Notes under the pieces: generated by a model
What the model was told of the DNA's origin: nothing
The model's input: only the letters and a program-made list of their open reading frames with translations
Database searches by the model: none
Part shown: positions 5,550 to 12,644 of the stretch, piece after piece
How positions within the stretch are numbered: position 1 is the first letter of the stretch
How the letters are laid out: each line of letters starts with the position of its first letter
NCBI GenBank assembly: GCA_024860865.1
Contig: JACRDV010000124.1
Location: 1-17,562 of the forward strand
Source of the DNA: Methanobacteriota archaeon
GTDB taxonomy: Archaea; JACRDV01
DNA length: 17,562 bases
Reading direction: 5' to 3'
Made by a program: the position numbers and the translations under genes

Positions 5550-5874
5550 ATGGATGAAACAAATTGCTTTAGAGAGGATTATACGGTTGTTCCAATTGGC
5601 AGAGCAGGAGTTTAAGTTTCACCCCGAGCGCTCCCATCGATATGTTGAACTTGCAAGAAAAATTTCAATGAAATATAACGTAAGAATTCCAAAAGACTAT
5701 AAAAGAAGATTTTGCGGGCATTGTTATAACTTTCTTAAGCCTGGAGTAAATTGCAAGGTTAGATTGCGAAAGATCCCTACAGCTTATGTCGCAATAATAT
5801 GTTTAGATTGCGGCAATATTATGAGAATACCCTATAAGGGCAAGAGAAATAGAACAGTCCCCATCCAGGTCTGA
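5524..5874 (+). CDS. rnp4: RNase P protein component 4 (Rpp21/Rpr2 family)
   Basis: A zinc-ribbon subunit of archaeal RNase P that pairs with Rpp29 and helps the RNA subunit remove the 5' leader of pre-tRNAs. Two N-terminal helices (residues about 10-50, with AEQEFKFHPERSHRYVELAR) precede the ribbon. Zinc ligands are C64 and C67 (CGHC) and C93 and C96 (CLDC). The basic stretch after it (YKGKRNRT) is typical. I chose TTG at 5524 because the AGGAGG at 5511-5516 is then seven bases away; TTG at 5518 is only one base from it. It overlaps nep1 by 26 bases, so the pair is translationally linked. Confidence 0.9.
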   Translation: MRARAPKPKWMKQIALERIIRLFQLAEQEFKFHPERSHRYVELARKISMKYNVRIPKDYKRRFCGHCYNFLKPGVNCKVRLRKIPTAYVAIICLDCGNIMRIPYKGKRNRTVPIQV

Positions 5875-6096
5875 AAGAATTAAAAGCGAAAGCATGCCAT
5901 TTTAAATCCATCTAGGTCGACATAGGCCAACCGAAGGTTTAATTAAAGAGATAATCAGAATTTTAAAAAAGGGACTTAATTAAGCTATTAAACACTAGGC
6001 TAGTAGAGATAAAAGAGTTCCAGCAAAAGCTGAACCTTCGCTAAACTTATTAACATTATCAACCTTCTATTCACCTAAATAATGAGGAGGATCTTA
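5875..6096. other. 222-base gap between rnp4 and S19e
   Basis: No gene is seen. The gap contains a long-range inverted repeat, CGAAGGTTTA (5932-5941) against TGAACCTTCG (6031-6040), ten pairs with one G-U and an 89-base loop. A small AGC-AAAA-GCT hairpin sits just before its right arm. The S19e Shine-Dalgarno GAGGAGG lies at 6084-6090. The repeat may form part of an mRNA leader or a small RNA. Confidence 0.35.
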
Positions 6097-6534
6097 ATGG
6101 CTAATGTTTACGATGTTCCAGCCACTCAATTAATAGAATTGGCTGCACTAGAACTAAAAAAAATGGATGTCTTTACCCCTCCCGTGTGGGTGCCTTATAT
6201 TAAAACAGGAGCGCACAGAGAAAGAGTTCCTCAGCAGGACGAGTGGTGGTACACCCGTTGTGCATCTATACTCAGAAGAATATACATTGATGGCCCAATA
6301 GGAATCGAAAGGTTAAGAAGTTACTATGGAGGGCGAGAATCGCGCCCAGATAGACCTCACCACTTTAAAAAAGGTTCAGGCTCAATTGTTAGGAAGGCAA
6401 TCCAACAGTTAGAGAAAGCAAAATTTCTCATTAAATCCAAAAAAGGTCGGTCAATAACTCCAAAAGGTCGAAGTTTCCTAGATAAAATTGCCACTCAGAT
6501 TAAACCTCAAGCTCCGGTTTCAAAATCAGCTTAA
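6097..6534 (+). CDS. rps19e: 30S ribosomal protein S19e
   Basis: A small-subunit protein of archaea and eukaryotes with a winged-helix-like fold, needed for 30S maturation. Signature segments are [17 protein letters not shown], then [29 protein letters not shown], and [11 protein letters not shown], and the [16 protein letters not shown] helix. At 145 residues it has full length. The ATG at 6097 is chosen over 6082 because GAGGAGG (6084-6090) then has seven-base spacing, and 6082 lies before the ribosome binding site. It starts a compact run of S19e, PDCD5, L39e, L31e and aIF6, an arrangement conserved in archaea. Confidence 0.95.
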   Translation: MANVYDVPATQLIELAALELKKMDVFTPPVWVPYIKTGAHRERVPQQDEWWYTRCASILRRIYIDGPIGIERLRSYYGGRESRPDRPHHFKKGSGSIVRKAIQQLEKAKFLIKSKKGRSITPKGRSFLDKIATQIKPQAPVSKSA

Positions 6535-6551
6535 TCAAAAACGGGATAAAC

Positions 6552-6893
6552 ATGGCAACTGATGAAGAAGAAATTGAAGCTCTTAGAAGGAAAAGATTGC
6601 AAGAGCTACAACAGCAACAAGCTACTGCTGAGTTAATCAGGCAGGAGCAATTAAGACAGCAAATTGAGCTTCAAAAGCGAGCAATTTTGCGGCAGATATT
6701 AACCCCTGATGCTCGTGCTCGGCTGACAAATATAAAGATGGTAAAGCCAGAATTTGCTGAACAACTTGAGCTCCAATTAATCCAATTAGCTCAGACTGGG
6801 CAGCTCAAGAGCCAAATTAATGATGAGCAACTCAAAGAGTTATTGCGGAAGATTGAGGGGCGTAAAAAAGAAATTAAAATTAGGAGAGTTTAG
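6552..6893 (+). CDS. PDCD5/TFAR19-family DNA-binding protein
   Basis: A small helical protein of 113 residues. A charged, Gln-rich N-terminal helix ([20 protein letters not shown]) leads into the PDCD5 core with [20 protein letters not shown] (residues about 46-65), and then [20 protein letters not shown]. The end, [17 protein letters not shown], is the family's basic tail. Archaeal members bind nucleic acid in vitro; the cellular role is unclear. ATG at 6552 follows the S19e stop by 17 bases. The stop is directly followed by the L39e ATG. A linked position between S19e and L39e is the usual archaeal context and supports the call. Confidence 0.92.
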   Translation: MATDEEEIEALRRKRLQELQQQQATAELIRQEQLRQQIELQKRAILRQILTPDARARLTNIKMVKPEFAEQLELQLIQLAQTGQLKSQINDEQLKELLRKIEGRKKEIKIRRV

Positions 6894-7049
6894 ATGAGCA
6901 GAAACAAACCTCTTGGTAAAAAATTGCGCTTATCTCGAGCAACAAAGTCTAATCAACGAGTTCCGATTTGGGTTGTTGCTAAAACCCGTGGTAAAGTTAG
7001 AACTCATGCAAAAATGCGCCATTGGCGTAGAACTAAATTAAAAGCTTAG
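6894..7049 (+). CDS. rpl39e: 50S ribosomal protein L39e
   Basis: A 51-residue, very basic protein that lines the lower peptide exit tunnel. It reads [19 protein letters not shown], then [18 protein letters not shown] and RHWRRTKLK, the complete family pattern. ATG at 6894 comes straight after the PDCD5 stop, with GGAGAG (6882-6887) as ribosome binding site. The stop at 7047-7049 is part of the L31e ribosome binding site. Confidence 0.95.
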   Translation: MSRNKPLGKKLRLSRATKSNQRVPIWVVAKTRGKVRTHAKMRHWRRTKLKA

Positions 7050-7058
7050 GTGAAAGCA

Positions 7059-7319
7059 ATGCCAATTGAGAGAGTTTATACTGTCCCCCTTAGCAAAGTA
7101 AAATCAGTTCCAAGACAAAAACGCGCCCCTAGAGCGATTCGGTATATAAAAGAATTTTTAGCTCAGCACATGAAAGCTGATGAAGAAAATATTAAATTAG
7201 ATCCATCAATTTCTGAAAAGGTGTGGGAGCGCAGCATAAAAAAAATCCCGTCTAAAATTAAACTTAAAGTCACAAAGCAAGATGATGGTTCAGTAATTGC
7301 CGTTTTGGCCGGAGAATAA
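7059..7319 (+). CDS. rpl31e: 50S ribosomal protein L31e
   Basis: A large-subunit protein near the exit tunnel. The sequence [25 protein letters not shown] matches the family N terminus (written here as two adjoining motifs, [12 protein letters not shown] and [15 protein letters not shown]). Family C-terminal features are [20 protein letters not shown] at 7059 gives 86 residues, with AGGTGA (7048-7053) five bases upstream. GTG at 7050 would add three residues but would sit inside that ribosome binding site. It ends eight bases before aIF6. Confidence 0.94.
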   Translation: MPIERVYTVPLSKVKSVPRQKRAPRAIRYIKEFLAQHMKADEENIKLDPSISEKVWERSIKKIPSKIKLKVTKQDDGSVIAVLAGE

Positions 7320-7327
7320 GAAGCTAT

Positions 7328-7996
7328 ATGCCTGTTCAACCACTTGATTTTGCCGGCAATCCCAATATTGGGGTTTTTGCAGCGGCTACAGATAAAGATG
7401 TGTTATTGCCACCGATTCTAAGCAATAAAGCTGTAAAAATTATTGAGAATGTTCTCAAAGTGCCGGCTATTAGAACTAACTTATGTGGCAGCAACCTAAT
7501 CGGGGTATTCTCAGTTGGAAATAACAATGGTCTAGTTGTTTCTAGGTTTGCACTTAATGAAGAAATTAAATTTTTAAAAGAAAGAATAAAATCTAATGTT
7601 GAACCGTTGCCAGATAAGCACACTGCGGTTGGAAATTTGGTTTTAGCTAATGATTATGGAGCAATAGCTAATCCGCTCTTATCTAAAACTGCAATTAAAG
7701 TGTTGGAGGAAACATTGGGAGTTGAAGTGGTTAAAGGAACAATAGCTAAGATGAGAACTATCGGATCAGTAGCAGTTGCAACCAATAAGGGAGTTTTGGC
7801 TCATCCAAATGCTACTGAGGAAGAATTAAAGTGGCTGGAGGAAATTCTTAAGGTTCCAGCAAATGTAGGAACTGTAAACCGAGGGACTCCATATGTTGGA
7901 GCTTGTATGATCGCTAATGTGGAGGGAGCAGTTGTTGGAAGCTTAACAACTGGTCCTGAACTCGCTAGAATTGAGGACACATTAGGATTTTTATGA
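7328..7996 (+). CDS. eif6: translation initiation factor aIF6
   Basis: This factor binds the 50S subunit and prevents premature 30S joining. The 222-residue length is exactly typical. The five-fold pentein repeat is visible as recurring units: NPNIGVFAAATDK, SNLIGVFSVGNNNG, TAVGNLVLANDYGA, TIGSVAVATNKGVL and YVGACMIANVEGAV. The end, GPELARIEDTLGF, is a family hallmark. ATG at 7328 follows L31e by eight bases. In many archaea the next gene is L18a/LX, but here a toxin-antitoxin remnant follows instead. Confidence 0.95.
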   Translation: MPVQPLDFAGNPNIGVFAAATDKDVLLPPILSNKAVKIIENVLKVPAIRTNLCGSNLIGVFSVGNNNGLVVSRFALNEEIKFLKERIKSNVEPLPDKHTAVGNLVLANDYGAIANPLLSKTAIKVLEETLGVEVVKGTIAKMRTIGSVAVATNKGVLAHPNATEEELKWLEEILKVPANVGTVNRGTPYVGACMIANVEGAVVGSLTTGPELARIEDTLGFL

Positions 7997-8013
7997 ATAG
8001 TATAGTTCTTAAA

Positions 8014-8022
8014 TTTTATATA
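8014..8022 (+). promoter_or_regulatory. TATA-like box for the vapB gene
   Basis: TTTTATATA is centred about 27 bases before the ATG at 8045, which fits leaderless transcription. There is no Shine-Dalgarno before the ATG, in keeping with that. A second AT box (TTTATATA, 8028-8035) is too close to the start for this role. Confidence 0.45.
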
Positions 8023-8044
8023 GCATATTTATATACAAAAAAAC

Positions 8045-8248
8045 ATGGCCAAAACCATATCAGTCTCAAATGGTGTATACGATTTATTAGTAAAGGCAAA
8101 ATTATCCAAAGAAAGCTTCAGCGAGGTTATAGTCAGATCTTTAGAAAAGAGAATGAAATTAACAGATATTGCAGGCTCACGTACAATTAGTAAAGAGGAA
8201 TGGAGAAGGGTCAGCAAGGCTTTTGAAAAACAAAAAAGAAGCCGATGA
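8045..8248 (+). CDS. vapB: VapB-type antitoxin (DUF217-like)
   Basis: A 67-residue protein with the typical antitoxin N-terminal ribbon-helix segment: KTISVSNGVYDLLVKAKL, then SKESFSEVIVRSLEK. A basic, presumably toxin-binding tail (EEWRRVSKAFEKQK) follows. Family members bind their own operator and neutralise a PIN-domain RNase. The gene sits between aIF6 and prefoldin alpha, inside an otherwise housekeeping operon, with its own TATA-like box. No intact toxin follows; only a degraded VapC remains at 8249-8453. It is therefore an orphan antitoxin, which may still act in trans on other VapC proteins. The start is ATG with no ribosome binding site. Confidence 0.8.
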   Translation: MAKTISVSNGVYDLLVKAKLSKESFSEVIVRSLEKRMKLTDIAGSRTISKEEWRRVSKAFEKQKRSR

Positions 8249-8453
8249 GAAAAGGAGAAGGCATGTTAGCTAGAAGTAGGCGCAATTTTGAGGCTATTTG
8301 CCTTATAGCATGAAATAGCTAAAGTAGCGCTGAAATAGATGTATCTTTTGCCTTAGAAGGTATAAGTACAAGTCTTACCTATGTTATCAAGCTGCTACGC
8401 GCAATGTAGAGCACTTTCAAAAAATTCGCGGTGTAAAAATTGAAACTTATTAA
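8249..8453 (+). pseudogene. decayed VapC toxin
   Basis: No open frame spans this region, but the last part reads as a PIN-toxin C terminus in two frames. One frame (8350-8379) gives ALEGISTSLT. The next frame (8391-8453) gives AATRNVEHFQKIRGVKIETY and a stop. In intact VapC proteins the same elements occur in one frame (an ALEHGLTL..TRNVEHF..I.GL.VE pattern). A one-base shift between them and loss of the upstream acidic motifs indicate decay. An ATGA overlap at the vapB stop marks the former coupling. Beyond 8340 upstream nothing is recognisable. Confidence 0.65.
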
Positions 8454-8468
8454 CAAACTTAGTTTCAA
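8440..8468. repeat. inverted repeat TTGAAACT / AGTTTCAA
   Basis: Perfect 8-bp arms (8440-8447 and 8461-8468) with a 13-base spacer, covering the end of the vapC remnant and ending 36 bases before the prefoldin start. It could be a hairpin or operator-like site. Confidence 0.3.
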
Positions 8469-8504
8469 TAAATATGAAAGAAATTCATAATGTTGAGATA
8501 TAAA

Positions 8505-8963
8505 ATGGCAACTGAAAGAGAGCAATTACAAAAAATGTTGGCTGAGCTCGATTATTATCAAACTCAACTTCAAGTGCTTCAGCAGCAATCGCAGTTAATA
8601 GATGCTTCAATTTCTGATATATTGATTGCAGACCAAACTTTAACCGAGATAGGAAAACTGCCTGAAGGTACTGAAATTCTAGTTCCAATAGGCGGATCTT
8701 CATTTATACAGGCTAAAATTACAAACACTAAGACAGTGATAGTTGGGCTAGGAGCTGATACTTCGACAAAGAAAACAATTGAAGACGCTCAAAAAACTCT
8801 TCAAGAAAGGCTAAGTGAAGCTCAAAAATTTAAAGAAAATGTTCAGCGTGGCCTAGTTGAAATAAGCCAAAGGATAGAAGTGTTGCGCCCTCAGGTAGAA
8901 GAATTAGTAGCCAAAATACGCGAAGCAAGCGGCAAACCTGGCGAGGCCAAGGGCAGTGTTTAA
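8505..8963 (+). CDS. pfdA: prefoldin alpha subunit
   Basis: The alpha subunit of the hexameric alpha2-beta4 prefoldin, which captures unfolded chains and passes them to the thermosome. The product has two long coiled-coil helices (residues about 1-48 and 88-140). They flank a beta-hairpin region containing LPEGTEILVPIGGSSFIQAK and TVIVGLGADTSTKKT, the family core. ATG at 8505 gives 152 residues and matches the usual length ahead of the first coil; ATG at 8490 would add five residues. The gene overlaps ftsY by eight bases, the conserved archaeal arrangement. Confidence 0.93.
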   Translation: MATEREQLQKMLAELDYYQTQLQVLQQQSQLIDASISDILIADQTLTEIGKLPEGTEILVPIGGSSFIQAKITNTKTVIVGLGADTSTKKTIEDAQKTLQERLSEAQKFKENVQRGLVEISQRIEVLRPQVEELVAKIREASGKPGEAKGSV

Positions 8964-9960
8964 TTCATTAAAAGAAAAGCTTGCTCAATTCACCAAAAAA
9001 ATCGCTGAAGTTGCTGATAAAAAATCTGAGGCCGAAGTAGCTGCGGTAAAACCCACTTTGGTAGAAAAGACAAAGGCCCTTTTTAAAGGGGAGATTATTT
9101 TAGATGAAAAAGATTTAACTCCTGTTTTTGACGACTTAGAAACTTCCTTGCTTGAAAGCGATGTTGCCCTCCCCGTTATTGAAGAAATAGTAAAATCAAT
9201 TAAAATGCAGCTTGTTGGCAAAAAAATCAAGCGTAATGAAAACCTTCCAACCTATGTACAAGGAGTTTTAAAAAACGCAATTCAGCAGGTTCTGATCTCT
9301 GCTAAACCAGAAGAAATACTCAATCGAATTAAAAAGCGTGATCCCGCTCGCCCATTTGTAATTATGTTTGTAGGAATCAATGGAACTGGAAAAACAGTTA
9401 CTATTGCAAAATTTGCAAAATTTTTGCAAGATCATGGTATCAAATCAGTAATGGCCGCCAGTGATACATTTAGAGCGGGTGCAATTGAACAGCTTGAAAA
9501 GCACGGCAAAAATCTTGGGATTAGAGTAATCAAACATGAACCGGGAGCAGACCCAGCAGCAGTTGCATTTGATGCAATTGAGCATGCAAAAGCCAGAAAA
9601 CTGGATGTGGTTTTAATAGATACTGCTGGCAGAATGCAGACTGATGTTAATTTAATGGAGGAAATGAAAAAAATTCACCGCGTTACAAAACCAGATTTAG
9701 TTATTTTTGTTGGGGATTCTCTAACTGGACATGATATGATAATGCAATCAAAGGAATTTAATGATGCTACTGAAATAGATGGTGTTATCCTGACAAAAAT
9801 GGATTCTGATGCCCGTGGTGGATCTGCACTTTCAATCTCATATGTGATTAAAAAACCAATTCTTTTTCTAGGCATAGGTCAAAAATATGAAGATTTGATT
9901 GCATTTAACCAAAAATGGATGGCAAACCGTTTGTTAGGTGAAGCAAATGTCGCTGGATAA
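8956..9960 (+). CDS. ftsY: signal recognition particle receptor FtsY
   Basis: The membrane-associated SRP receptor GTPase. It forms the NG heterodimer with SRP54 to deliver ribosomes to the SecYEG translocon. A short acidic and basic A-region (residues 1-40) precedes the N domain (about 45-125). The G domain follows with P-loop GINGTGKT (140-147), DTFRAGAIEQL, DTAGRM, TKMDSDARGGSALS and the closing motif GIGQKYEDLIAF. At 334 residues it is normal for archaea. GTG at 8956 lies inside the end of pfdA, and the end overlaps srp54 by 14 bases, so pfdA, ftsY and srp54 are translationally chained. Confidence 0.96.
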   Translation: MFNSLKEKLAQFTKKIAEVADKKSEAEVAAVKPTLVEKTKALFKGEIILDEKDLTPVFDDLETSLLESDVALPVIEEIVKSIKMQLVGKKIKRNENLPTYVQGVLKNAIQQVLISAKPEEILNRIKKRDPARPFVIMFVGINGTGKTVTIAKFAKFLQDHGIKSVMAASDTFRAGAIEQLEKHGKNLGIRVIKHEPGADPAAVAFDAIEHAKARKLDVVLIDTAGRMQTDVNLMEEMKKIHRVTKPDLVIFVGDSLTGHDMIMQSKEFNDATEIDGVILTKMDSDARGGSALSISYVIKKPILFLGIGQKYEDLIAFNQKWMANRLLGEANVAG

Positions 9961-11293
9961 ACTTGGGAGCTCATTGCGATCTGCTCTTAGAAAAATAATT
10001 GGGGCGCCTCTTGTTGACGAAGTCCTAGTCAAGGAGGTTGTTAAAGATATTCAACGGGCTTTAATCACATCAGACGTTAACGTCAAATTAGTTATGGATC
10101 TTTCAAAGAAAATTGAAAAACGCGCACTAGAAGAAAAACTGCCAGCCGGTTTATCTAAGCGAGAGCATGTTATCAAAATTGTTTATGATGAGCTAGTGAA
10201 ATTTGTCGGAGAAAAGCCATCAGAGCTCCGTATTTCAAAAGACGGATTCAAAATTATGATGATTGGAATCGAAGGGAGCGGAAAAACCACAAGCATAGCT
10301 AAACTTGCGAGATTTTTCCAGAGGAAAGGGTATAAACCAGTTTTGATTTGTGCTGATGTACATAGACTTGGGGCCTATGAACAGCTTCAACAACTTGCGG
10401 CACAGCTTAACGTTCCATTTCATGGAAACTTAAACTCAACTGATGCTGTAAAAATAGTTGAAGAATCTTTAAGCAAAATCGAGAAAAAAAATCTAGTTAT
10501 TATTGATACAGCTGGTCGGCACAAATCTGAAACAGAATTGATGGACGAAATGAAAAAATTAGCCGAAGTTGCTCAACTTAACGAGAAATTGCTGACCATT
10601 GATGCGACCATAGGACAACAAGCAGGAGTACAAGCTAAAGCATTTCACGAAGCAATTGGCATTACTGGTGTTGTTTTAACAAAACTCGATGGTGCGGCTA
10701 AGGGTGGAGGGGCATTATCTGCAGTTGCAACAACTGGAGTTCCTATTAAGTTCATTGGAGTCGGAGAAAAAATCGACGAATTTGAACTCTTTGATCCACA
10801 AAGTTTCATCTCTAGGTTACTTGGGATGGGAGACCTTAAGGCGCTACTTGAGAAGGCTGAAGAGCTCCCAAAAGAAATAAAAGAAGTAGATGTTACAAAA
10901 TTCTTAGCAGGTAAGTTTACTCTTCAGGACCTTTACTCCCAGTTCGAAGCTATGCAAAAAATGGGTCCGCTTAAAAAAATTCTTCAGATGGTCCCGGGGT
11001 TTGGGCTTAGCGCAGAATTACCTGAGGATTTTTATAAATTAAGCGAAGAGAAATTAAAAAAGTTTAGAGTTATTCTGGATTCTATGACTGATAAAGAACT
11101 TGAGAGCCCAGAGATAATCAATCGAAGTCGAATGCAGCGAATTGCTAGAGGGTCAGGCACTAAAATGGAGGATATAAAAGAACTTCTCAAGCAATATCAA
11201 ATAGCAAAAAGATTGTTTAAATCTCTTAGGAAAGGTCGTTTTCCCGCATTAGACAAAGCTCTTAGGCAAATGGGCTTAAAGAAATTTAAATAG
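9947..11293 (+). CDS. srp54: signal recognition particle 54 kDa protein
   Basis: The GTPase subunit of SRP; it binds signal sequences and 7S RNA. N domain: residues 1-95. G domain: P-loop GIEGSGKT (107-114), DVHRLGAYEQL, DTAGRH, TKLDGAAKGGGALS, GVGEKIDEFELFDP. M domain (about 300-448) begins FLAGKFTLQDLYSQFEAM and contains MGPLKKILQMVPG and the RNA-binding SRMQRIARGSGT motif. 448 residues is typical. I chose ATG at 9947 with AGGTGA at 9935-9940; the ATG at 9938 lies inside that site. Having ftsY and srp54 adjacent and overlapping fits stoichiometric production of the two partner GTPases. Confidence 0.97.
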   Translation: MSLDKLGSSLRSALRKIIGAPLVDEVLVKEVVKDIQRALITSDVNVKLVMDLSKKIEKRALEEKLPAGLSKREHVIKIVYDELVKFVGEKPSELRISKDGFKIMMIGIEGSGKTTSIAKLARFFQRKGYKPVLICADVHRLGAYEQLQQLAAQLNVPFHGNLNSTDAVKIVEESLSKIEKKNLVIIDTAGRHKSETELMDEMKKLAEVAQLNEKLLTIDATIGQQAGVQAKAFHEAIGITGVVLTKLDGAAKGGGALSAVATTGVPIKFIGVGEKIDEFELFDPQSFISRLLGMGDLKALLEKAEELPKEIKEVDVTKFLAGKFTLQDLYSQFEAMQKMGPLKKILQMVPGFGLSAELPEDFYKLSEEKLKKFRVILDSMTDKELESPEIINRSRMQRIARGSGTKMEDIKELLKQYQIAKRLFKSLRKGRFPALDKALRQMGLKKFK

Positions 11294-11295
11294 CA

Positions 11296-11301
11296 TTTTT
11301 T
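11296..11301 (+). terminator. T-run after srp54
   Basis: TTTTTT directly after the srp54 stop, followed by a new promoter-like element before L21e. Archaeal RNA polymerase can terminate at such runs; no hairpin is needed. Confidence 0.35.
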
Positions 11302-11363
11302 CCCAAAAGCTTTAAAATGAAGTTCCTTATCCAATGAAGTGCTATAGAATACTAAGTAATAAT

Positions 11364-11372
11364 GTTATAAAG
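11364..11372 (+). promoter_or_regulatory. TATA-like box before L21e
   Basis: GTTATAAAG lies 18-26 bases before the L21e GTG. With an archaeal TATA-to-start distance of about 25 the transcript would be nearly leaderless. A TGAGGG at 11377-11382 instead argues for a leader, so the box may not be the one used. Confidence 0.3.
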
Positions 11373-11389
11373 TTAATGAGGGTTTTCTT

Positions 11390-11680
11390 GTGGCTAGGCG
11401 TTCGCATGGCTTAAGAAGCAAATCTCGTTTAAAACTCAGAAGACATCCTCGAGAACGAGGATTATCTCCTATTAGCAAAATAATGCAAGAATTCAAAGAG
11501 GGAGATAGAGTTCACATTACGATAGACTCTAGCTTGCATAAAGGCCAGCCTCACCCTAGGTTTCATGGTCGAACAGGGGTTGTGACTGGAAAACGCGGGC
11601 GAGCATATATTGTTACTATTTCGGATGGAAATAAAATAAAAGAGATAATAACCTATCCGGAACATTTGAAACTTCAGTAG
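11390..11680 (+). CDS. rpl21e: 50S ribosomal protein L21e
   Basis: A basic 96-residue large-subunit protein with an SH3-like core. Family elements are SHGLRSKSRLKLRRHPRERG at the N terminus, then FKEGDRVHITIDSSLHKGQP and HPRFHGRTGVVTGKRGRAY, whose last part is the L21e signature. GTG at 11390 has TGAGGG (11377-11382) seven bases before. It ends nine bases before rpoF; L21e, rpoF and DUF655 in this order are a standard archaeal cluster. Confidence 0.94.
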   Translation: MARRSHGLRSKSRLKLRRHPRERGLSPISKIMQEFKEGDRVHITIDSSLHKGQPHPRFHGRTGVVTGKRGRAYIVTISDGNKIKEIITYPEHLKLQ

Positions 11681-11689
11681 GGAGCACAT

Positions 11690-12028
11690 ATGCCAAAAAA
11701 GGTTTTAACTGAAAAAATAACTCCGCTATCGGAAGTTAAAGAAATTTTAGAAAGCAGAAGTAAGGAAGGTGAATTAAAATATGAACAACGGCTTACTTTG
11801 GATTACGCCTCCAAGTTTGCTAAAATAAAGAGCGGAAAAGCTGAAAAATTTATTAAAGAGCTGATGGAAGCCGTTGATAAAGTAAAAGAGCGCCAAGCAA
11901 TTAAGATTGCTGATTTATTGCCTGTAACCCCTGATGATGTTAGAGTTATTTTTGCAAAAGAGAGATTCAGTCTCACTGAAAATGAAATAAAAAAGATACT
12001 AGAAATTGTGGATAAATACCGTCCATAA
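11690..12028 (+). CDS. rpoF: DNA-directed RNA polymerase subunit F (Rpb4)
   Basis: The Rpb4 homologue. With RpoE (Rpb7) it forms the polymerase stalk that binds emerging RNA and aids open-complex formation. The 112-residue helical protein shows the family pattern: LSEVKEILESRSKEGELKYEQ split over the first two helices, then RLTLDYASKFAKI, and the HRDC-like C-terminal helices with LLPVTPDDVRVIFAKERF and IKKILEIVDKYRP. ATG at 11690 has AGGGAG (11680-11685) upstream. The DUF655 gene follows after 31 bases. Confidence 0.93.
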   Translation: MPKKVLTEKITPLSEVKEILESRSKEGELKYEQRLTLDYASKFAKIKSGKAEKFIKELMEAVDKVKERQAIKIADLLPVTPDDVRVIFAKERFSLTENEIKKILEIVDKYRP

Positions 12029-12059
12029 ATCTTATTTTGAAAATTTTGGTGGCAATCAA

Positions 12060-12635
12060 ATGGAAATGGAAGAGTATGCTATTGTGCTTGATTTTTTAGC
12101 AACTGGTTATCCTGAGAATACTAGACCCATTCACTTAAGAGAACCGATTGCTCAGGTAATTGGAGAAAAGCAATTTACATTGCTAGAGATAGTGCCGAGA
12201 AGGGAAGTTTCGTTCAAACCTTATGACCGAGTGTACATTGGCAAAGGACAAAGAGAACAGGTTGAATACGTTCGCGGCAGAATCCCCTATGAAAAGCTCA
12301 CAGCTACAGCAAAAGTTGAGCTTCCCTATATTCTTGAGCAGATTGCAACAAAAGATGAAGCTAGATTTATTGAGTTCTTTAATAAATGTCAGCCGATCAC
12401 AACTCGTTTGCATCAACTGGAGCTTTTGCCTGGAATTGGAAAAAAACTAATGTGGTCAATAATAGAGGAAAGAAAGAAAAAACCATTTCAAAATTTTGCA
12501 GACATCAGTGCTCGTGTTCACTTATTACCAGATCCTAAAAAAATGGTAGTTAAACGAATTATACAAGAGCTCGAAGGGCGTGAGAAATATTATATATTCG
12601 TACCACCACCAAGGTCAGCTCGAGCTCCAACATAA
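12060..12635 (+). CDS. DUF655 family protein with helix-hairpin-helix
   Basis: A conserved archaeal protein of unknown function encoded next to rpoF in many genomes. The N-terminal part (residues 1-80) is an OB-like region with EEYAIVLDFLATGYPE, and VSFKPYDRVYIGKGQR. The C-terminal part carries a helix-hairpin-helix, LLPGIGKKLMWSIIEERKKK (122-141), followed by FADISARV and KRIIQELEGR. This suggests nucleic-acid binding linked to transcription or rRNA. I chose ATG at 12060, with GGTGG at 12049-12053; the GTG at 12006 would overlap rpoF and add 18 residues with no similarity. It converges on the tubulin-like gene with a 7-base gap. Confidence 0.88.
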   Translation: MEMEEYAIVLDFLATGYPENTRPIHLREPIAQVIGEKQFTLLEIVPRREVSFKPYDRVYIGKGQREQVEYVRGRIPYEKLTATAKVELPYILEQIATKDEARFIEFFNKCQPITTRLHQLELLPGIGKKLMWSIIEERKKKPFQNFADISARVHLLPDPKKMVVKRIIQELEGREKYYIFVPPPRSARAPT

Positions 12636-12638
12636 GCC

Positions 12639-12644
12639 TTTTTT
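12639..12644 (+). terminator. T-run at the DUF655 / tubulin-like gene convergence
   Basis: TTTTTT three bases after the DUF655 stop could end the plus-strand transcript. It touches the stop codon of the convergent minus-strand gene. Confidence 0.35.

Noticed and set aside
5875-6096. C/D-box guide RNA before S19e
   Set aside because: No convincing paired C box (TGATGA) and D box (CTGA) at suitable spacing; only the long inverted repeat remains.
8249-8489. Diverged L18a/LX ribosomal protein gene expected between aIF6 and pfdA
   Set aside because: No L18a motif in any frame; the recognisable C-terminal text is that of a VapC toxin.
12006-12059. Upstream GTG start for the DUF655 gene
   Set aside because: It would overlap rpoF by 23 bases and add residues without family similarity; the ATG at 12060 has a ribosome binding site.
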